Below, piece by piece: positions 1 through 13,915 of a DNA stretch of 64,000 nucleotides (position 1 is the stretch's first letter; every line of letters begins with the position of its first letter). Made by a program: the position numbers and the translations under genes. The notes beneath the pieces are model-generated. The model saw only the letters and a program-made list of their open reading frames with translations. It was not told the DNA's origin and made no database searches. Source of the stretch: Colius striatus (taxonomy: Eukaryota > Chordata > Aves > Coliiformes > Coliidae); contig NC_084764.1 of assembly GCF_028858725.1 (NCBI RefSeq), forward strand, positions 19,891,501 to 19,955,500, written 5' to 3'.

Positions 1-2274
1 CAGACCTGCCTCTGCCATGTGAGTAAATAATATATGTGCATGCAAGTGAGTGTGATAAACCCTGATTTACTGCCCAGTCTCGGAGGTGTTTGTATGCACG
101 TTCTCTGCCAGGGGTGCCCAGCACGAATCTGGAGCACCATGCAGCAGAGGAGTGTGGAAAGGCAGGACCGCTGCTGTGGCCAGACCCCGCTCTCAGAACA
201 CGCAGGGCCAGCTGCAGTCCAAGGTGAGCTCTAAGTAAGAGAGTCACTGTACTTGACTGTTGCTTGGCAAATTGTATGAAGACTACCAATTTCTCCAGCT
301 TTTAAAAGTAATTTCTAAGAAAATTAGAAAATTCTGAGAAAAATAGAAATGACAAGGGATTTGGGGATGCAATACCCATGTGAAGTCATTGTGGCACAGA
401 TGCCCAAGTAGTTTTGTTATTTTGAAACCTCTTCTCTCAAGCTTTAAAAGCACATGGACTCCATGACAAGAAAATCTTTTTTCCCCAAAGGACAACTCAT
501 TTTTTGTATTGTGCACAACGGTTATTAAAAACTTTATTTTCTTCTATCTTCACCTAAATTATTTTGGCATTAGTCAAAGGTCTGTTCCTTGGATTATGTG
601 TTTGTATTGGTTCCCCTGTGAGGAAATCAGCATCTCCTACTACTTCTTTTTGGATTCCCATCTGACATGTGGAGGAGCTGAGCACGTGAGAGGCAAAAAC
701 TTCTGTGAAGTGCTAAGCGTGTGCCACCAACAGTACCCAGTGCAGGAGGCACATGGGCTATGGGATGGTCCCAGCCCTGCTGTGCTTGATTAACAGTCCA
801 GACAAAAGAAAAATCTCACTAAATAAGGAGGAATAGGAGACACATCATTCTTATTTTACAGATGTGATAGAGATCCAAGCGCGTGGGGTACTTGGGCAGC
901 TGCAAGCTGTGGCATATGAACCTCAATGGCTGCACTAAAGCCAGCGAGCACACCCACAACTGAGTGCAGGTCCTGGTCTTGCCAGCTTTCCAGGTAAGTT
1001 GAGTTACCTGCAATACTAATTGTTGCTTGCTTTCTTTAAGGTTCTTGAATTTTATTGATAAATTGCTGTTTTTCCTGCAAATCCATGGAACTTTGGTGAC
1101 ATCCAGTGACAGGTTCTGCTGAAAGGAGTTTTTTTCCCCCTGGAGTGACAGGAGAGTAGCCCTGGTTCCCTGCTGGTTTCTCCTAATGGGATCAGGAGAT
1201 GAATTTGAACACAAGTTGAAAATCAGAGACTCTCAAAACATATACTATTTGATTGTTTTAGGCAATTGAGACTTACCTTAGGTTTACCTTCAATCTTTAA
1301 TGTGAAAATTTCTGTTGAAAAGGTGTTAATTAATCACACTTTAAATCATTATCTTGACTGACAATCTATTTAAATAAACTAAGACTGTTTGAAGAACTTT
1401 CTCAGGGCTTCTCCCTAATTTTCCTGAGATGCCTCTTAAAGAAATTGTCTGAACATCAAAGTGCCTGATGTTTTAATGTGGGGTTTTTTTGATAGTTTAA
1501 TTAATGTTGGAGTAAAACCTCATTTCTTGGAAGACAAGGGAAATCAGTGATTATATAGTCTGGTGGTGATATAAAAAGTAATAAACTACCTGTGGTACCT
1601 TACTTTAAAAGGCAGGCATTAATAGATTAAATCTTAAAAACCAAATTATTGCATTCACCTCCTAAAGTGTAGTGGTTTAAGCTGAACAGAACCTGAGGTT
1701 AAATGATGTTTCAAGACATAGAGAAATCAATGAATAGTTAAAAGCTATATTCAAGCTAAATTGCCAAATGGTTAGCATTGTATAGTAACATTCAAATCAA
1801 GGCAATTGTTCTTGTAATAAATATAATTTCTATAGGATTTCCTTAGATTATTCAGTTAATCGTCAGTGTTGTTTTACCTCTTTATAATAATGTGTGCTTT
1901 CTTTTTTAAAAAAGATAAAAAAGCCCAAACTTGGTTATTTCTTTGGTCAGGGCCTATTTGCTCCTTTTTTATGTGAGATTTTCAATACTCGGCAATGATG
2001 CCGAGCAAAAAAGGTCCATCCACTTCACTTGTGATGCCTCGTGCATTACCTAAAGCACAACAGAACAATGCCAGACAACAGAGCCTTTCTCCCCGCTAAC
2101 AATGCAGTCACCATGACAACCAGCAGAAGAACGTTTGGCCAGAAAAAGCTGGGAGCTTGGCGGACCAGCCTAATCAAAAAATGGAATAACATGACAACAA
2201 TTACACTGATGAGTGAGAGGGAAGCTACAGATGCATTCAGACACCTATGGCACTGCCGGCTGGATGCATTCAGA

Positions 2275-2301
2275 TTTTTTTCTTTTTTTTTCTTTTTTTT
2301 T
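2275..2301. repeat. T-rich low-complexity tract (T8-9C)n
   Basis: Runs of T separated by single C, following directly on a more complex stretch that may be conserved. Confidence 0.85.
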
Positions 2302-4787
2302 GTTTAGCATCTTCTGTTTTTTAAGAGCAGGTAAATAGACAAGATCGAATTGTGTAACAGAATGTCAGTGCTCTAGTTAAATTGAAAATTCTTTTTCTTT
2401 TGCTGTGCTACTTCAAGCACACTGAAGAGGCTTTAGGAGAGATGAGGTTTTGAAGTGAAATATGTAATAGATACAATGTGAGTGTCACAAGGCAACTTTA
2501 TTTAGCCTTAAAAATGTAAACTCGGATCTTCAAATGTGCAGATGCAAATAAATTTGACCGGGTTGTGCAATGAGTAACCAACCTCGCCTTTCACTTTAAT
2601 TTCACAAACTGGACACATGTCAAGCATTGATTAGAAGTGATGGCTCGTTGTTTTTAAACAAACCCCTTCCACATATTAGTATCCACTGTAAAATTTATCA
2701 TGGGACTTTATGCAGACCTCTTCTCCAGATCTGTGGAAACTTGAGCTACAACTGTACATGTGCCACAAATCAGGCAACAGACATAACAATGTACTTCTCT
2801 GAAATATCCCAAGTTTACTGTTGCACTAATAGCCTCCTATTATAAGCTCCCAATTGTGTGTTAGAAGTTCTGGTATTTTCTTTATAGGAAGGGAATTTTC
2901 ACTGCTGTTGCTGAAAAATGTGTATGTGATTTCTACTGTTGAGAATAATTTATACATTCCAGGGAAGGGGATAGAAGAGGGAAGATGCTGCTTATAAATG
3001 GTGAGGTATTTGAGGGTAGCCAGGAAGTGGTTTAGAGATTTAAGAATGGTGGTGGGCACAAAATCCTCTCCATTTTTTTCTGCTTATCTATCAATGGCAC
3101 ATTGGTATTCTGTGGCCAGTCCTTGCCACACTAAGCCAAAACTGTTTCTGTACTCACTCCTGCCCCCTTTCATGCCCTTGCTGGCCTCTGGGTAGAGTCT
3201 TGCAGCCAACTTTAGATAAGAGATCATACAGAATTATTAATTATTAAATGCATAATTAAAACAGCTATATGAAAAAAATGCTCGGGCAAGCCCTTGCTTG
3301 AAGCACTTTGAACTTGACTATGCAAGGGAGCCTTCAAGCACGGCAAAGAGAAAGCTGTGGGATTCTCAGACCAGGAGCCTAACACAGCCATCAGCACTCA
3401 TTGTTGAGCCTCTGCTATTGTAGGACAAGGAGGCTGCTGGGCTCCAGGGATGGGCAGTGCCCAGCTCAACAAACGGTGGAATACAAGGTAGCAGTAAAGC
3501 CAAGCAGTGTTTTACAGGTGGTGGTCTGCCACTCTCATACTAAATGATGCATTCTCACTTGCCTGCCAGATTCCTAGCACCAACTTCACATCTGAATTCA
3601 CTAGTCAGCTAAAGACAGCCCCAGAGATCCTTAATTCCATATGTTACTTGTTTTGTACACGTACAAAACTCTTTCCCTCCAAGATGTCTCCATTTCACAT
3701 GGACACTATGTTGACCATCTCTTTTATGAAGCTATCTGAAACCCACTGTCTCCACTGAAAATGCCGTAAGAGTAGATGAGCTCATATCAACGGAAAAGTG
3801 CTAACTCCATCACGTTCATCTTGGAGCTGGGGACATGAGTGCTACCAGCAGTGACAAACGCAAATTAGCAGGTAAATTTAGGTTGTTTGCAGAGCACCAT
3901 TTAAATTAAATAAGATAGGTATCAGAGAGATTAGATAGGTCTGAGTGAAAATGCTAAAGCTTAGTAGAAACCTTAGGAACAAGATACAAAACAGGAGGAA
4001 ACTGGAGAGATTAAGAAAATAGGGACTGTGTTAAAGACAAGTTCAGATCAGCCATACCTAGGCTGGAGAGCAGGAATTGAGGACACATTCATCCAGGGGA
4101 GCTTAGAACAAGGCTGGGGTTGTAATCACGGTTGTACGGCAAGCTACAATGCTTGCCCTGGCACCCTATTGTCCTTGAATTTCTCCCCTCCTCTTACATC
4201 AGGCTGTTGTTGCTGCACCCAGCCTTCTCCTGCTTGCCTAATGAGTGCTAAATGTTAGAAGACCTGTTTTTTCATTTTCTTCTTTTTTATTTTTTTCTTT
4301 CCACAGAAGACCACGGTCTCTTGCTCTATTTTCTGGCTCTCCACCCTATTAAATACCCTCAGGCATACATAGAGGAAAGTACGGAAAGAAGATACATCAT
4401 AGGAAAATGGGTTTTCTTTCTGCTGGAAGCAGGGTAGCAAAGCCTCCATCTGCCTGAGTGCTCTGTAACATAAGTTGAACAAGCTGGTATATCCTCAGGG
4501 CAGGCTGTTTTCTTTGCAGTTTTCTTACAGAGATAGAGGGAGATAAGGGTAGAGGCAGGGGCCTGCTCAGGAGATGGGAAGACTCTGGAGAAAGCCCCAA
4601 GGAATATTGGGTTGTTGCAACATCTCAAGACAACAAGACAACATGCCCAGGTATATCAAATCAAAAGAACAGAAGAGACTTTGTGAATGTAAGAGGCATG
4701 CAGAAGGAGTAAACTACAAGGAAATGGGACTTATGGTCCCCTCACAAATCCCCTTGCAAGCAGAAGATTAATAGGGAGCTGATAGAG

Positions 4788-4863
4788 GTGACTCCAGTCA
4801 TGCTGCTTGCTCTCCTGCTACATGTGTGACTCCAGTCATGCTGCTTGCTCTCCTGCTACATGT
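4788..4863. repeat. Perfect tandem duplication, 2 x 38 bp
   Basis: The unit starting GTGACTCCAGTCATGCTGCT and ending CTGCTACATGT occurs twice back to back with no mismatch (4788-4825 and 4826-4863). It does not belong to any family I recognise. Confidence 0.97.
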
Positions 4864-7800
4864 TCCTGAGCATGGGGGGCTGACACTGTGATATGTCAGA
4901 TCTCAAGGTGGAGCTGTTTGCTGATCTGGTCTCCTCCTTCCCTGTCTGTCCAGGGAAGAAGGGAGCAAGGAGATGGTGGGCTCTGCAAGTGTGTCATGCT
5001 GGTTTGATGTGCCACTTAGGTAAAAAATTTCTTTATTAGCTCTGAAGAGCATGACGAATACTTTGGACTTTTCACATCATTAAATAAAAGATTAAATGAC
5101 ATTACTCAAAAGGCTAATACTGGAGGGATTCTGTCAATAACTTTCAAAAAGCTTTTGGGCTGTCTGCATAACAGACATCTTTCAGTTCTTGGACCATACC
5201 TGCATTTATCCTAGTAAATTAACTTTTTTATGCTCTTCCACATCAAAGGCTTTTGTAAAACCTTAGGTCTACCACATCTGTATTATATAGGTGAAAATTC
5301 TTAATTAAAAATTTAAAAAGCATGACCTATTTTTGATAAAGTAAAACCAATGTTGAATTTTCAAATGTTTTTAAATATTGTACATCTAATAATTGCTTTT
5401 TTGTGGGTATAACATGAAATATATATCAGAATATCATCAACCTTTAAAATATTGTACTCAAAAGATAAGTGCCCTAGTAACCCAACCCCATCAAGTAACA
5501 TGTTGATTAATATATATGGTATAATAATAATACAGGCTAAGAGAAAGGGAGGTGAATGAAAGGCACCAGAATAAGGTCCTGGATAGAAGACATCAAGATG
5601 GCAAGGGGGGGCACAGAGCATGAAAAAGACAGGAATAAGGGTTGAGGATGTTTGAATTTCCCATTAATATTACTCTAATAATTTTTAAGAGTGACTGAAA
5701 GTACTTCACCACAGGCTGTTTGGGGCTGTTTTTATGAACTAGTACACCTTTAGCAAGGAAATGGTCTGCACTTGAAGCTTCTTGGAGTACTGCAAAGCCC
5801 TTTCTTCCCCCTGATCTGCTCCCTTCTATTCCTCATCCCCCACTGACAGCACAATGACACAGGGAGGATTTTCTTTCTTTTGTTCTGCCCCATTCCATTT
5901 CCATCCTCAGGACAAATCCCATAGAAAACTCACCAAACCACCGCTGGCAGGAGTATTTGCAGACTTCTGGAGCATAATATGTGTCTCTGTCCATTCATTG
6001 ATAATTGATTAAACATTTCAGTGAATTTTAAAGGTTGTTATTTTTTTTTCCTTCTCTCTTGTATACTCTCCCTCTCCTGGTCATGTATTTTCTCTTCCTT
6101 GTCCAAGGCCCCTCACTTTTCTTTCCATTGAGTTCTTGTAACTAACATACCCCTAAATGAACAGTTATATCCTTTGCAGCCTGACCCAGGCAGTCTACCT
6201 GAAGTAAAAGCTAAGCTGGTCTTACCTAAGGAGTTTGTTCTTTGTAAACAGCTGAAAGATGTCTGTTATTAAGAGACAGCAGAAAAGTGGTTTGTGTTTC
6301 TAAATGCACAATAATAAGAGTGTTAAAGAGGAATGAACGACCACACTGGCATATAAGTATCCTCTCTCAGTTTTCAAAGTTTTTTAGTCATCATATGCAG
6401 AAGAAATGCCCTATATGTTCAGTGAAGCTTTCTGGAGGAAAGACAAGTTAGTAATCTTAAACAGTGTGAGGAATGCTGGCAAGAAAACCACCCCTGAATC
6501 TGAGAAGAGGCTGAAATGCAGCGGTAAGAATTTCAGGGTGTGAGAACTTGCACACTTCTTTTAACAGGCAGCAGCAGGAGCGGTTCTTCTGACACCTACT
6601 CTGACCAGATGAGGAGGATTCTTGCTGGAATTGCAGAGGTTGGTCTCTTTGGGCTGGGGAAAAGTTAGAAGCTAGATAAGAATGCAGTCCTGAGACTTTC
6701 TTCAGCTGTATCAAGTAAGTATTGCACCGCTGAAAGGATAAGCTGAAGTCACAAGGGCGACGCTGTGGTCCTCAGGACCTCAGTGTGGGTCTCCAGGCTG
6801 TCAGTCTCTGAAGAAGCAGCTCAGCAAGTATGCTGGGCCTTCAGTAAGAGACAGTCTAACTCATACCTTCAGGTCAAAAGAGGTATGCCAAACAAGGACA
6901 AGGACTTTGGCCAACATTTCTTATCTCTGTGTTCTAGATCAAATTTCTGTTAATCTGTTGTTAATCTGTATTCTTTATGGAGACATTAATTAATCTAGTG
7001 ATCCTGAAACAGACCTCAGTTGTTTTAGAAGCTATTGTGTTTTACTTAAATAATGAGAGAGCAGAAATTGCTTCTATCCCTCTTATTTCATTCAAGATCC
7101 TTCTAATCTATCTTCAGTCCTCACAACCTCGCTAAAAGCTCATGTGACTTCTCCTTGACCACATCTTGGAAAACTACATTACTGCTCTTTTTCTGCCATT
7201 AACAACTTCTCTCCTCCCTTAGTTCCAGCAGCTGTCATTTAACTTCTAGGTCTCTAGTAATCCACATGAAGAATTACTCTCAGACAGCTGGGTTTTTTTT
7301 GTTGAGATGGGGTTTTTTGTTGTTGAGCAAAGCTTTGTGTCAGCCCCTTTGGCTTTGGCTTCTCTTTTCATGTAAGTTTCTTCTGACAGACATTAAATAT
7401 TCTCCCATCACATCAACCTGCAAGCTGCTGTGGCTAATAAACACTGGGAAGGAGTGAGTTACAATGTCACCAGAAACCAAGAGACACATAAACGTGTATG
7501 GAGTATGTAGTCATTGTTTTATAAAACAAACAAACAAAAAACCATCCACAAACCTTTCTTTTAGTAGAGAATGACAATTAATCGACGTCTTGACAGAAGC
7601 AAACAAAATTGGGATTTTTTTCTATTTGTATGGAACTAAACAAAATGTACTGAGATCAATGTTTTTAAATCAGGCTCTTACAGAAGGTATCATTTTACTC
7701 AGTGCAGAACTGAGGATATTTCTCTACAAAAGACATGCAACCTTAAATAAAATCTAACACAATAAAACAGTGATTTGAACTCTGAATTGTTTTCCAATAT

Positions 7801-9754
7801 CTGCCTATAGAGACATATAATCACTGGTGCTGCATTCTTAAATTGAAGTTAAAAAAGATAGAAAAAGAAATAATATCAAAATGGATATCAGTAGAAAATG
7901 GGATTATTTAAGGAGATTCATCTCCTAGGTGGATAAAAATAAGATATTCAGGTGATTTTCAAAATGCAAAGTGATCTTATACAATGGAGACAGCTAAAAA
8001 ATACCATTTGCTAGCCTGCAGTGAATGATTTGTAGTCATCAGAATCCTGCAGGTAATTGAGGATATCTGCATCCACCTATTCTGCACTACTGCAAGAATA
8101 TTATTGTAATGAACTGGTGTGCATGTACGGGTGTAATTGCCCTCTAGTGCACAGCCTTGGAACTGATCCCAGCTGTGCCATAGGACAGCACTGCTCAAGA
8201 CAGGAAAGAGACCCTGAAAAACAGTCAGAAATGGAGGGAGCCAAATCCAAACCCCCACGGCATCAGGAGGCTCTGTGTAGCCATGGATGTGATAAGGCAG
8301 GGAATCCAGTTAGGGCCCACCAAAACCGTCCTGAGGTTGAAACCAACACATAGTGAGAGAGGATAACTGGGGGATTTGTTGTGAAATCTCAGGGCAGCTC
8401 CAAACTCAGATGCTAACATTCATGGCTGTTAGGAGCCTAGATAACTCTGGGCCTCTTGTTTGCACAACATCACTTCCAGTTGTTTGCACAGGGTCATGTT
8501 TCATGGGAGGCTCAGAGTAAAGTTCCATAACCTGGTAGCAAAATCTGGTATTTCTGTTAGTCCTGACAAAAAAGGAAATGTTCTGAAGATACTAACTCTT
8601 TCCCTCATATGGATGAGAGAATGAGCCCTGTATAACTCAAGCAAATCATACGTAAAATCCTCTCTGTGCTAGCCAGTAAACATTGAACTAAAGTCAACAC
8701 GTAAGTTCACAGATTTGAGTTCTCCATTGGTCCTGGCACTGTGTCTGGTGTTCTAGTTCGTGTGAGTTATGCACAGTTGTCTACCTTCTCCCTGCTTTAC
8801 TCAGTGCTACCTAAAATGGATTGATTGATGGCAGTATTTCAGTTCCTTGATTGCTGTGATAAGCTCCTATGGGTTAAGCAGGAATAAAAAAATGTAAACA
8901 CTTTATAATCTAGTCTTTTCTAAATTTTACCTTGGTTAGTTCTCTCCTCCATTCCTCATGTTGCCATCTCACAATTTTTTAGCCCTTTAGTCAGTTTCAA
9001 TCACATTTCTTAGAGTTTCCATAGTACTGTAAAAGCTAGTGATTCGAAGGGAAGCCCAAAATTGAGCTTCTCAAGGCTAAAGCATGAGCCCACCAAGGCC
9101 TTTTTTGCTTGGCCTACGAGCTGGCCAGTCATCAGCCACGTGGCTTGAAAACTCCCAGTAGTGCAGCTGGAGGTATCAGGGCTATGGAAGTGGATGGTTT
9201 ATGTAAGTGGAAAATTGAAGATACAGCAGACAGGAGTGAGCTTACAAAGCAGATAGAAGGTGCTGGTGTTACGGCAGTGTGAAGATGAGAACACAGACTA
9301 GTAATCAGTTTCACCCATTTGACTTCTTGTGGAATAGCCTGAAGGTGGTCAAAGGCAGAGAGAGGACCTGAATCCCTGCCATCCTCTCCAGGTAGGCAGA
9401 ACTTCTGCAAAAGCTGCATTAGCACCAGCCTTACAGCAGCATTCCCACCTGATTTGTCACACAGCCACAGCCACAGCCACTGGATCCTTCCCCAGCAGAA
9501 CTGATATATAAGGCAAACACTAAAGGAATATTTAAAACAAAATGAAAATATTCCTAACCCGATTTTACTGCTCTTTTCTACTCCAGCTGCAACAGTGGTC
9601 ACTACTGTTTCAATTAATCTGCCTTTTCTTGACTGCTTCTGTTCTAATTCTAGCTTGTAGGGGGCAGCTGCCCATTCTTTGCCACTCATCACACTTGCTT
9701 ACGACAAGCTGAGTTCAAATTGTTCAGTCTTCTTAAGGTCTTTCCAGGATAGGA

Positions 9755-9835
9755 CGAAGTCTAAATTCAAGTCAGTCGCAAAATTCCCACTGACTTACAC
9801 AGAATTTAGTCCTTGAGACTTGTATAATAGGGCAT
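9755..9835. repeat. Possible ancient amniote repeat remnant
   Basis: The run GCAAAATTCCCACTGACTTA followed by AATTTAGTCCTTGAG resembles the old repeat family built around CAAAACTCCCATTGACTTCA. Low identity, and chance resemblance cannot be excluded. Confidence 0.28.
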
Positions 9836-11379
9836 CTCTTCACTACTTCTCTGTATATAAGACTTCATCAAAGTTTTAAACCTGCCAAAGCTGTATTTGA
9901 GAGTTTTGCGCTCTTAATTGGTGAGATCTGCTTGGTTTTCAATCATCAATTTAAAAGAAAAATGACAATTTCTGCAGAGGATTTTTCTGGGTTTTGCATC
10001 ATTGTCCTTCTTTTCAGAAAGAATAAATACATTTCCAACGCAGTTAGATTCTTTCTACAACAGCACCTAAGAAACGGCCTCTGCCACCAGACATTTGCAG
10101 CAAAACTGTGTTATTACATTTAAATTTCCAAGACTCAGTAGCCAGCAAGTTACTAGAGTTCTATTATAGTTGTGATACATGAACTGCACATTGTTATGGT
10201 AATGACTTTTTTTTTCTTCCCTTTGAAGTAGCAGTGTAAATACAAAGAATAGTACATTGGTCTTGGAATGATATCTCCTTTGCCTCCACTCTGTGTATTG
10301 TGCAGTAATCAGAATTGCATAATAAGAAATTAAAACATGATACAGCTCATTGTGTTCCTGCTAGCTTAACAAAGCCAAAACTAAAGCAAGGCATCTGTAA
10401 GCATTAACTGCAAAATAAGCAAAGGGAAATATGAATCACTCTTTACCTGGCCATCAGCCATGATGTCTAGGAAGCTGGTCTTCAAGGATGGCCTTGGGGA
10501 AGAATCCAGATCTACATAGTTGTGCTCTGCAAGCATCATGGTGGTTTACAGTGGTAGTAAAAATATCCCAACATTGTTTCTTCATATAGCCATCATAAAA
10601 TATTACAGCTGACCAGATGGTGGAGCAATTACATTTCCATAGTTCTAAATGGCTATTTAGCTTATCCACTTGTGAACTGGTAATTAAAATTGTAAAAGAT
10701 ATAATTCATGTTCAAAGGGAAGACATAACTGTATGGGACACACTTATCCAAAGGCTCAAAAAATTTATTAAACCAGAGATCCATTTACTTCACCTTCCCA
10801 CCCACTCTAGCAAGAAACAAACAAACAAAAAGTCTTTGATAACAGGCCTGTGATGTAAACAGAGGGCAGGCAGGGAACTCCAGCAGCTGAGCTGTCCTGA
10901 GAGCACATGTGTGCAACTCCATGTTGTTTACTGGAAATGAGCTGAACCCCTCCAGCTGCATGGGTGAACACATGCTGCACTGAAGATCACTCACAAACAC
11001 AAGCAGAGAGATGAGCTGCTGTTGTGAGCATAATCTCCTCCTCCAAACCAGATAATATTGACAGTAACCACACCCTCACACTATCGGGTCACATGTGGGG
11101 GAAAAATTGTCCTAATTCAGTTGTAAACACAGATAGTTTGTGGTTCCAGCTTTATTCAACAGTTAATCAATGTGTTATTAAATTCTATTACAAATTAAGG
11201 CTTAATTTAGCCAAACAGATATACAATTCAAAACACTTATCTATTAAGGTAATGATTTATTCCTATACTGTTATAAAATGGATTTTTGCACCATTGCCTT
11301 GATACCAGTACATAAAAGCTAATTCATTAACAAACAAAGGAGTCTTAGGGCTGAAGTGAATAACACAGGGAACATTTTT

Positions 11380-11470
11380 TAGGAAGAAGCAATATCTTTT
11401 ATTGGACAATCTAGTTTAAATGGAAAAAGAACAGACAATGCTTCTTTGCAACTGAAACAGATGAAAGCAG
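11380..11470. repeat. Possible ancient amniote repeat remnant
   Basis: AATATCTTTTATTGGACAAT followed by TGGAAAAAGAACAGACAA resembles an old repeat with the phrase TATCTTTTATTGGACCAAC and a later GAACAGACAAGCTT-like segment. Weak, from recall only. Confidence 0.35.
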
Positions 11471-13844
11471 AGAGTGATTTAATGTCACTTAATGCAGTCA
11501 CTTTAAACCTCTCTCTTTAATGAATTTAAATTAACTTACCTGAGTGTCTCTGTATAGACGCTCAGGCTTCTGAAGATGGAGCAACAACCTGCTGGAAGAC
11601 CTCAGCTCCCACCCAGCTTCCAGACTAAGACATTTGAGTCTCAGTCCTTCTGCAGCACCACTCCTTTGAAAGTCTAAGACACTCATTCCCCACCTCTACT
11701 GGGCCGCAGACGTGTTGTGCCCAGTGTTACCAGGGAGCAAGGAGGATGTGTATGCTTGCTGATGTGGCCTGTGCTATGACCTATCCCTCTTTTCTCCCTT
11801 CCTGGTGAATCCTTATTTACAGTCCGAATTCTGTTGCCTCAAGACTCCTCTGTCCATGGAGCAGGAAAGCGCAATCTGCTCTTATTGTCCATGAGGTTAA
11901 AAATACCCAAAGCTGCTCGAACAAGAAAATGTGAAGAAAAAATGAGGGAGATATGTCTCATCCACTTCACAATGACTTCAGATACCAGCAGAACTCGGTA
12001 GTTAACATGACCCTGGTAAGCCGGGTTCATTGAGAGAAAGCAGACTTCAATAACTGGAGTTTGATGTCATTTATAAACAACATACTAAATGCTTCTTACA
12101 GCTTACCTACTGGAGGTGCTTAATGCACATCACTGATAATTTCTGCCCTTTTGATTTGTTAGCAATTTTTTAAAGTTGTCCTATTAAATGTAAAATGTTT
12201 CAGGGAGTCACAGAAGTGACCCAGACACCCATACCACAGTAGCTGCACCATTGCTGTTTAGGAGAAATCAGCCGAGTATGTAATTGACAATTTTTCTTCT
12301 TCAAAGGATTTCTGAAGTGTCTCCTGCTAAAGTACCCTATGACAGTACCTGAAAATAAGTGTAATTATATGCTAAAAATAAGCTTCCAGTCCATTATGGA
12401 AGATCTTTAACTTAAAATGCTCTCTCACAGAGACCACCCTTTAGGACTTTCCCCTTTTTTCTGACAGGAAGCTCATAGCTTTGTGCCTGCTATTGCTCCA
12501 GACCTCTCTCACAGAGTGGCCTTCCTGTGCCTGTTGAGGCTGAGAGCGCAGCAAGGGTCTTCTCAGTCCACTGAGCAAGAGCACTGCTCTTTCAGGGGAC
12601 AGGCATAATACTTGACTTCCTGGATGAGCTCCAGGGCAGTAATCATAGGTAAATAAAATGGCAAGCAATGATCTTGATGAAACCTAGTTTTTCCCTTGCC
12701 ATGGAAATTTCTGAATGTAGACCCAGAGCAAGAGCTCCTCCCCAGAGCTCCTGGGTCCCCAGCTAGGACCTCATTAGGGCCCTTACACTTTGTCATTTAC
12801 TGGCTCTTGTATCCCTTCTTAATGCTGTGGCTGTCCTGTAAAAGCTTCTCAGGTATTTTAAGCTCTGCTTTGGATGGAACCACCAGCATGTAGCAAACAA
12901 ACACCTGCTTTCATATCTAAAATCCTGGATAGACTTGTATAACCTGCCCTCAAGCTTGTTTTTACCTCCATGGCTTCACTCCCATGTCAGTGAAAGCTAG
13001 TACATGATGTAAATATGAGGAACCGGATTTCTTAAAAGCATTAGAAGGCATGGGCTTTCAACAAAAAATGGGGGACAAAAGTAGAATTTACTGCCACTTT
13101 TTAAAGTCATGTCTGTAATACTCCATCAAAGGAAAAGATAGCGTGAGCTCTGAGAGTAGAGTCAGCTCAAGCCTTTGCCCCGGGGATGGCCAAGTGGTTT
13201 GCTTTCTATTTTTAACGCTTTGTTTATAGTGAAAAGCAAGTGAGTTGGGTCTAGCTGTATTTTAAAGAAAATGCATCTTTAAGAGGGAACTGTACAAAAC
13301 ATACTAGTACTCAAAACTCCCAAATTTAAGAGAGTTCTAATTAGCATTTGATGGAAATGCTTAAATGTTATGAATTGCAGGTACCACTCTCTCTTGTCTT
13401 CATCTGGAGAACCCCAAATTACTTCCCAGTAAACTATTGTAGGAAGATTGTGGTGGTCATTTGTTTTTAAGCAGTGTTTGCACTCATTCTGTATTTAGAG
13501 AAGTGTGTGTACTTTGAAGGGAACAGCTGAAACCATTGTACTGAGACAGCCCATCCGTATGACCTTTAGCAATATGTTAACAGTCCCACTTGCAGACTGT
13601 TTGCAGGAATCAGTTTTCCTTTCCTTCACTTCAAAGTTGGATGCTGAATTATATGACTTTCCAATTCTTTCAACTGGTCTTTCTGTTCTCTGAAGATTGA
13701 CTCATTTCCTGTATTTGAATAAGATAGTAAAAGTGGATATAAAATATTATTTTGCAATTGTAATCAGAATAGCTCTCAGTGCAGATATTAATAGTGAATT
13801 CCAAGACTCTGCCTGATAACAGCTGAGTTTATGGTTTCATGGGC

Positions 13845-13915
13845 TAGATTCTGCTCTCATTTATTTTCATTGTAAACCCAGAGTAACTCCCAGAAGCCAA
13901 TGGACTTGCTCCAAA
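13845..13915. repeat. Probable ancient amniote interspersed repeat remnant
   Basis: GGGCTAGATTCTGCTCTCAT ... GTAAACCCAGAGTAACTCCC ... AATGGACTTGCTCCAAATTT resembles an old palindromic MITE-like repeat I know from turtle and crocodile genomes (half reading ATTCTGCTCTCAGTTACAC...GGAGTAACTCCATTGACTT). Only one half is recognisable. The match is from memory. Confidence 0.45.

Noticed and set aside
819..1214. 131-codon minus-strand open frame
   Set aside because: No recognised family, no promoter or splice context, and low-complexity polar composition; treated as chance.
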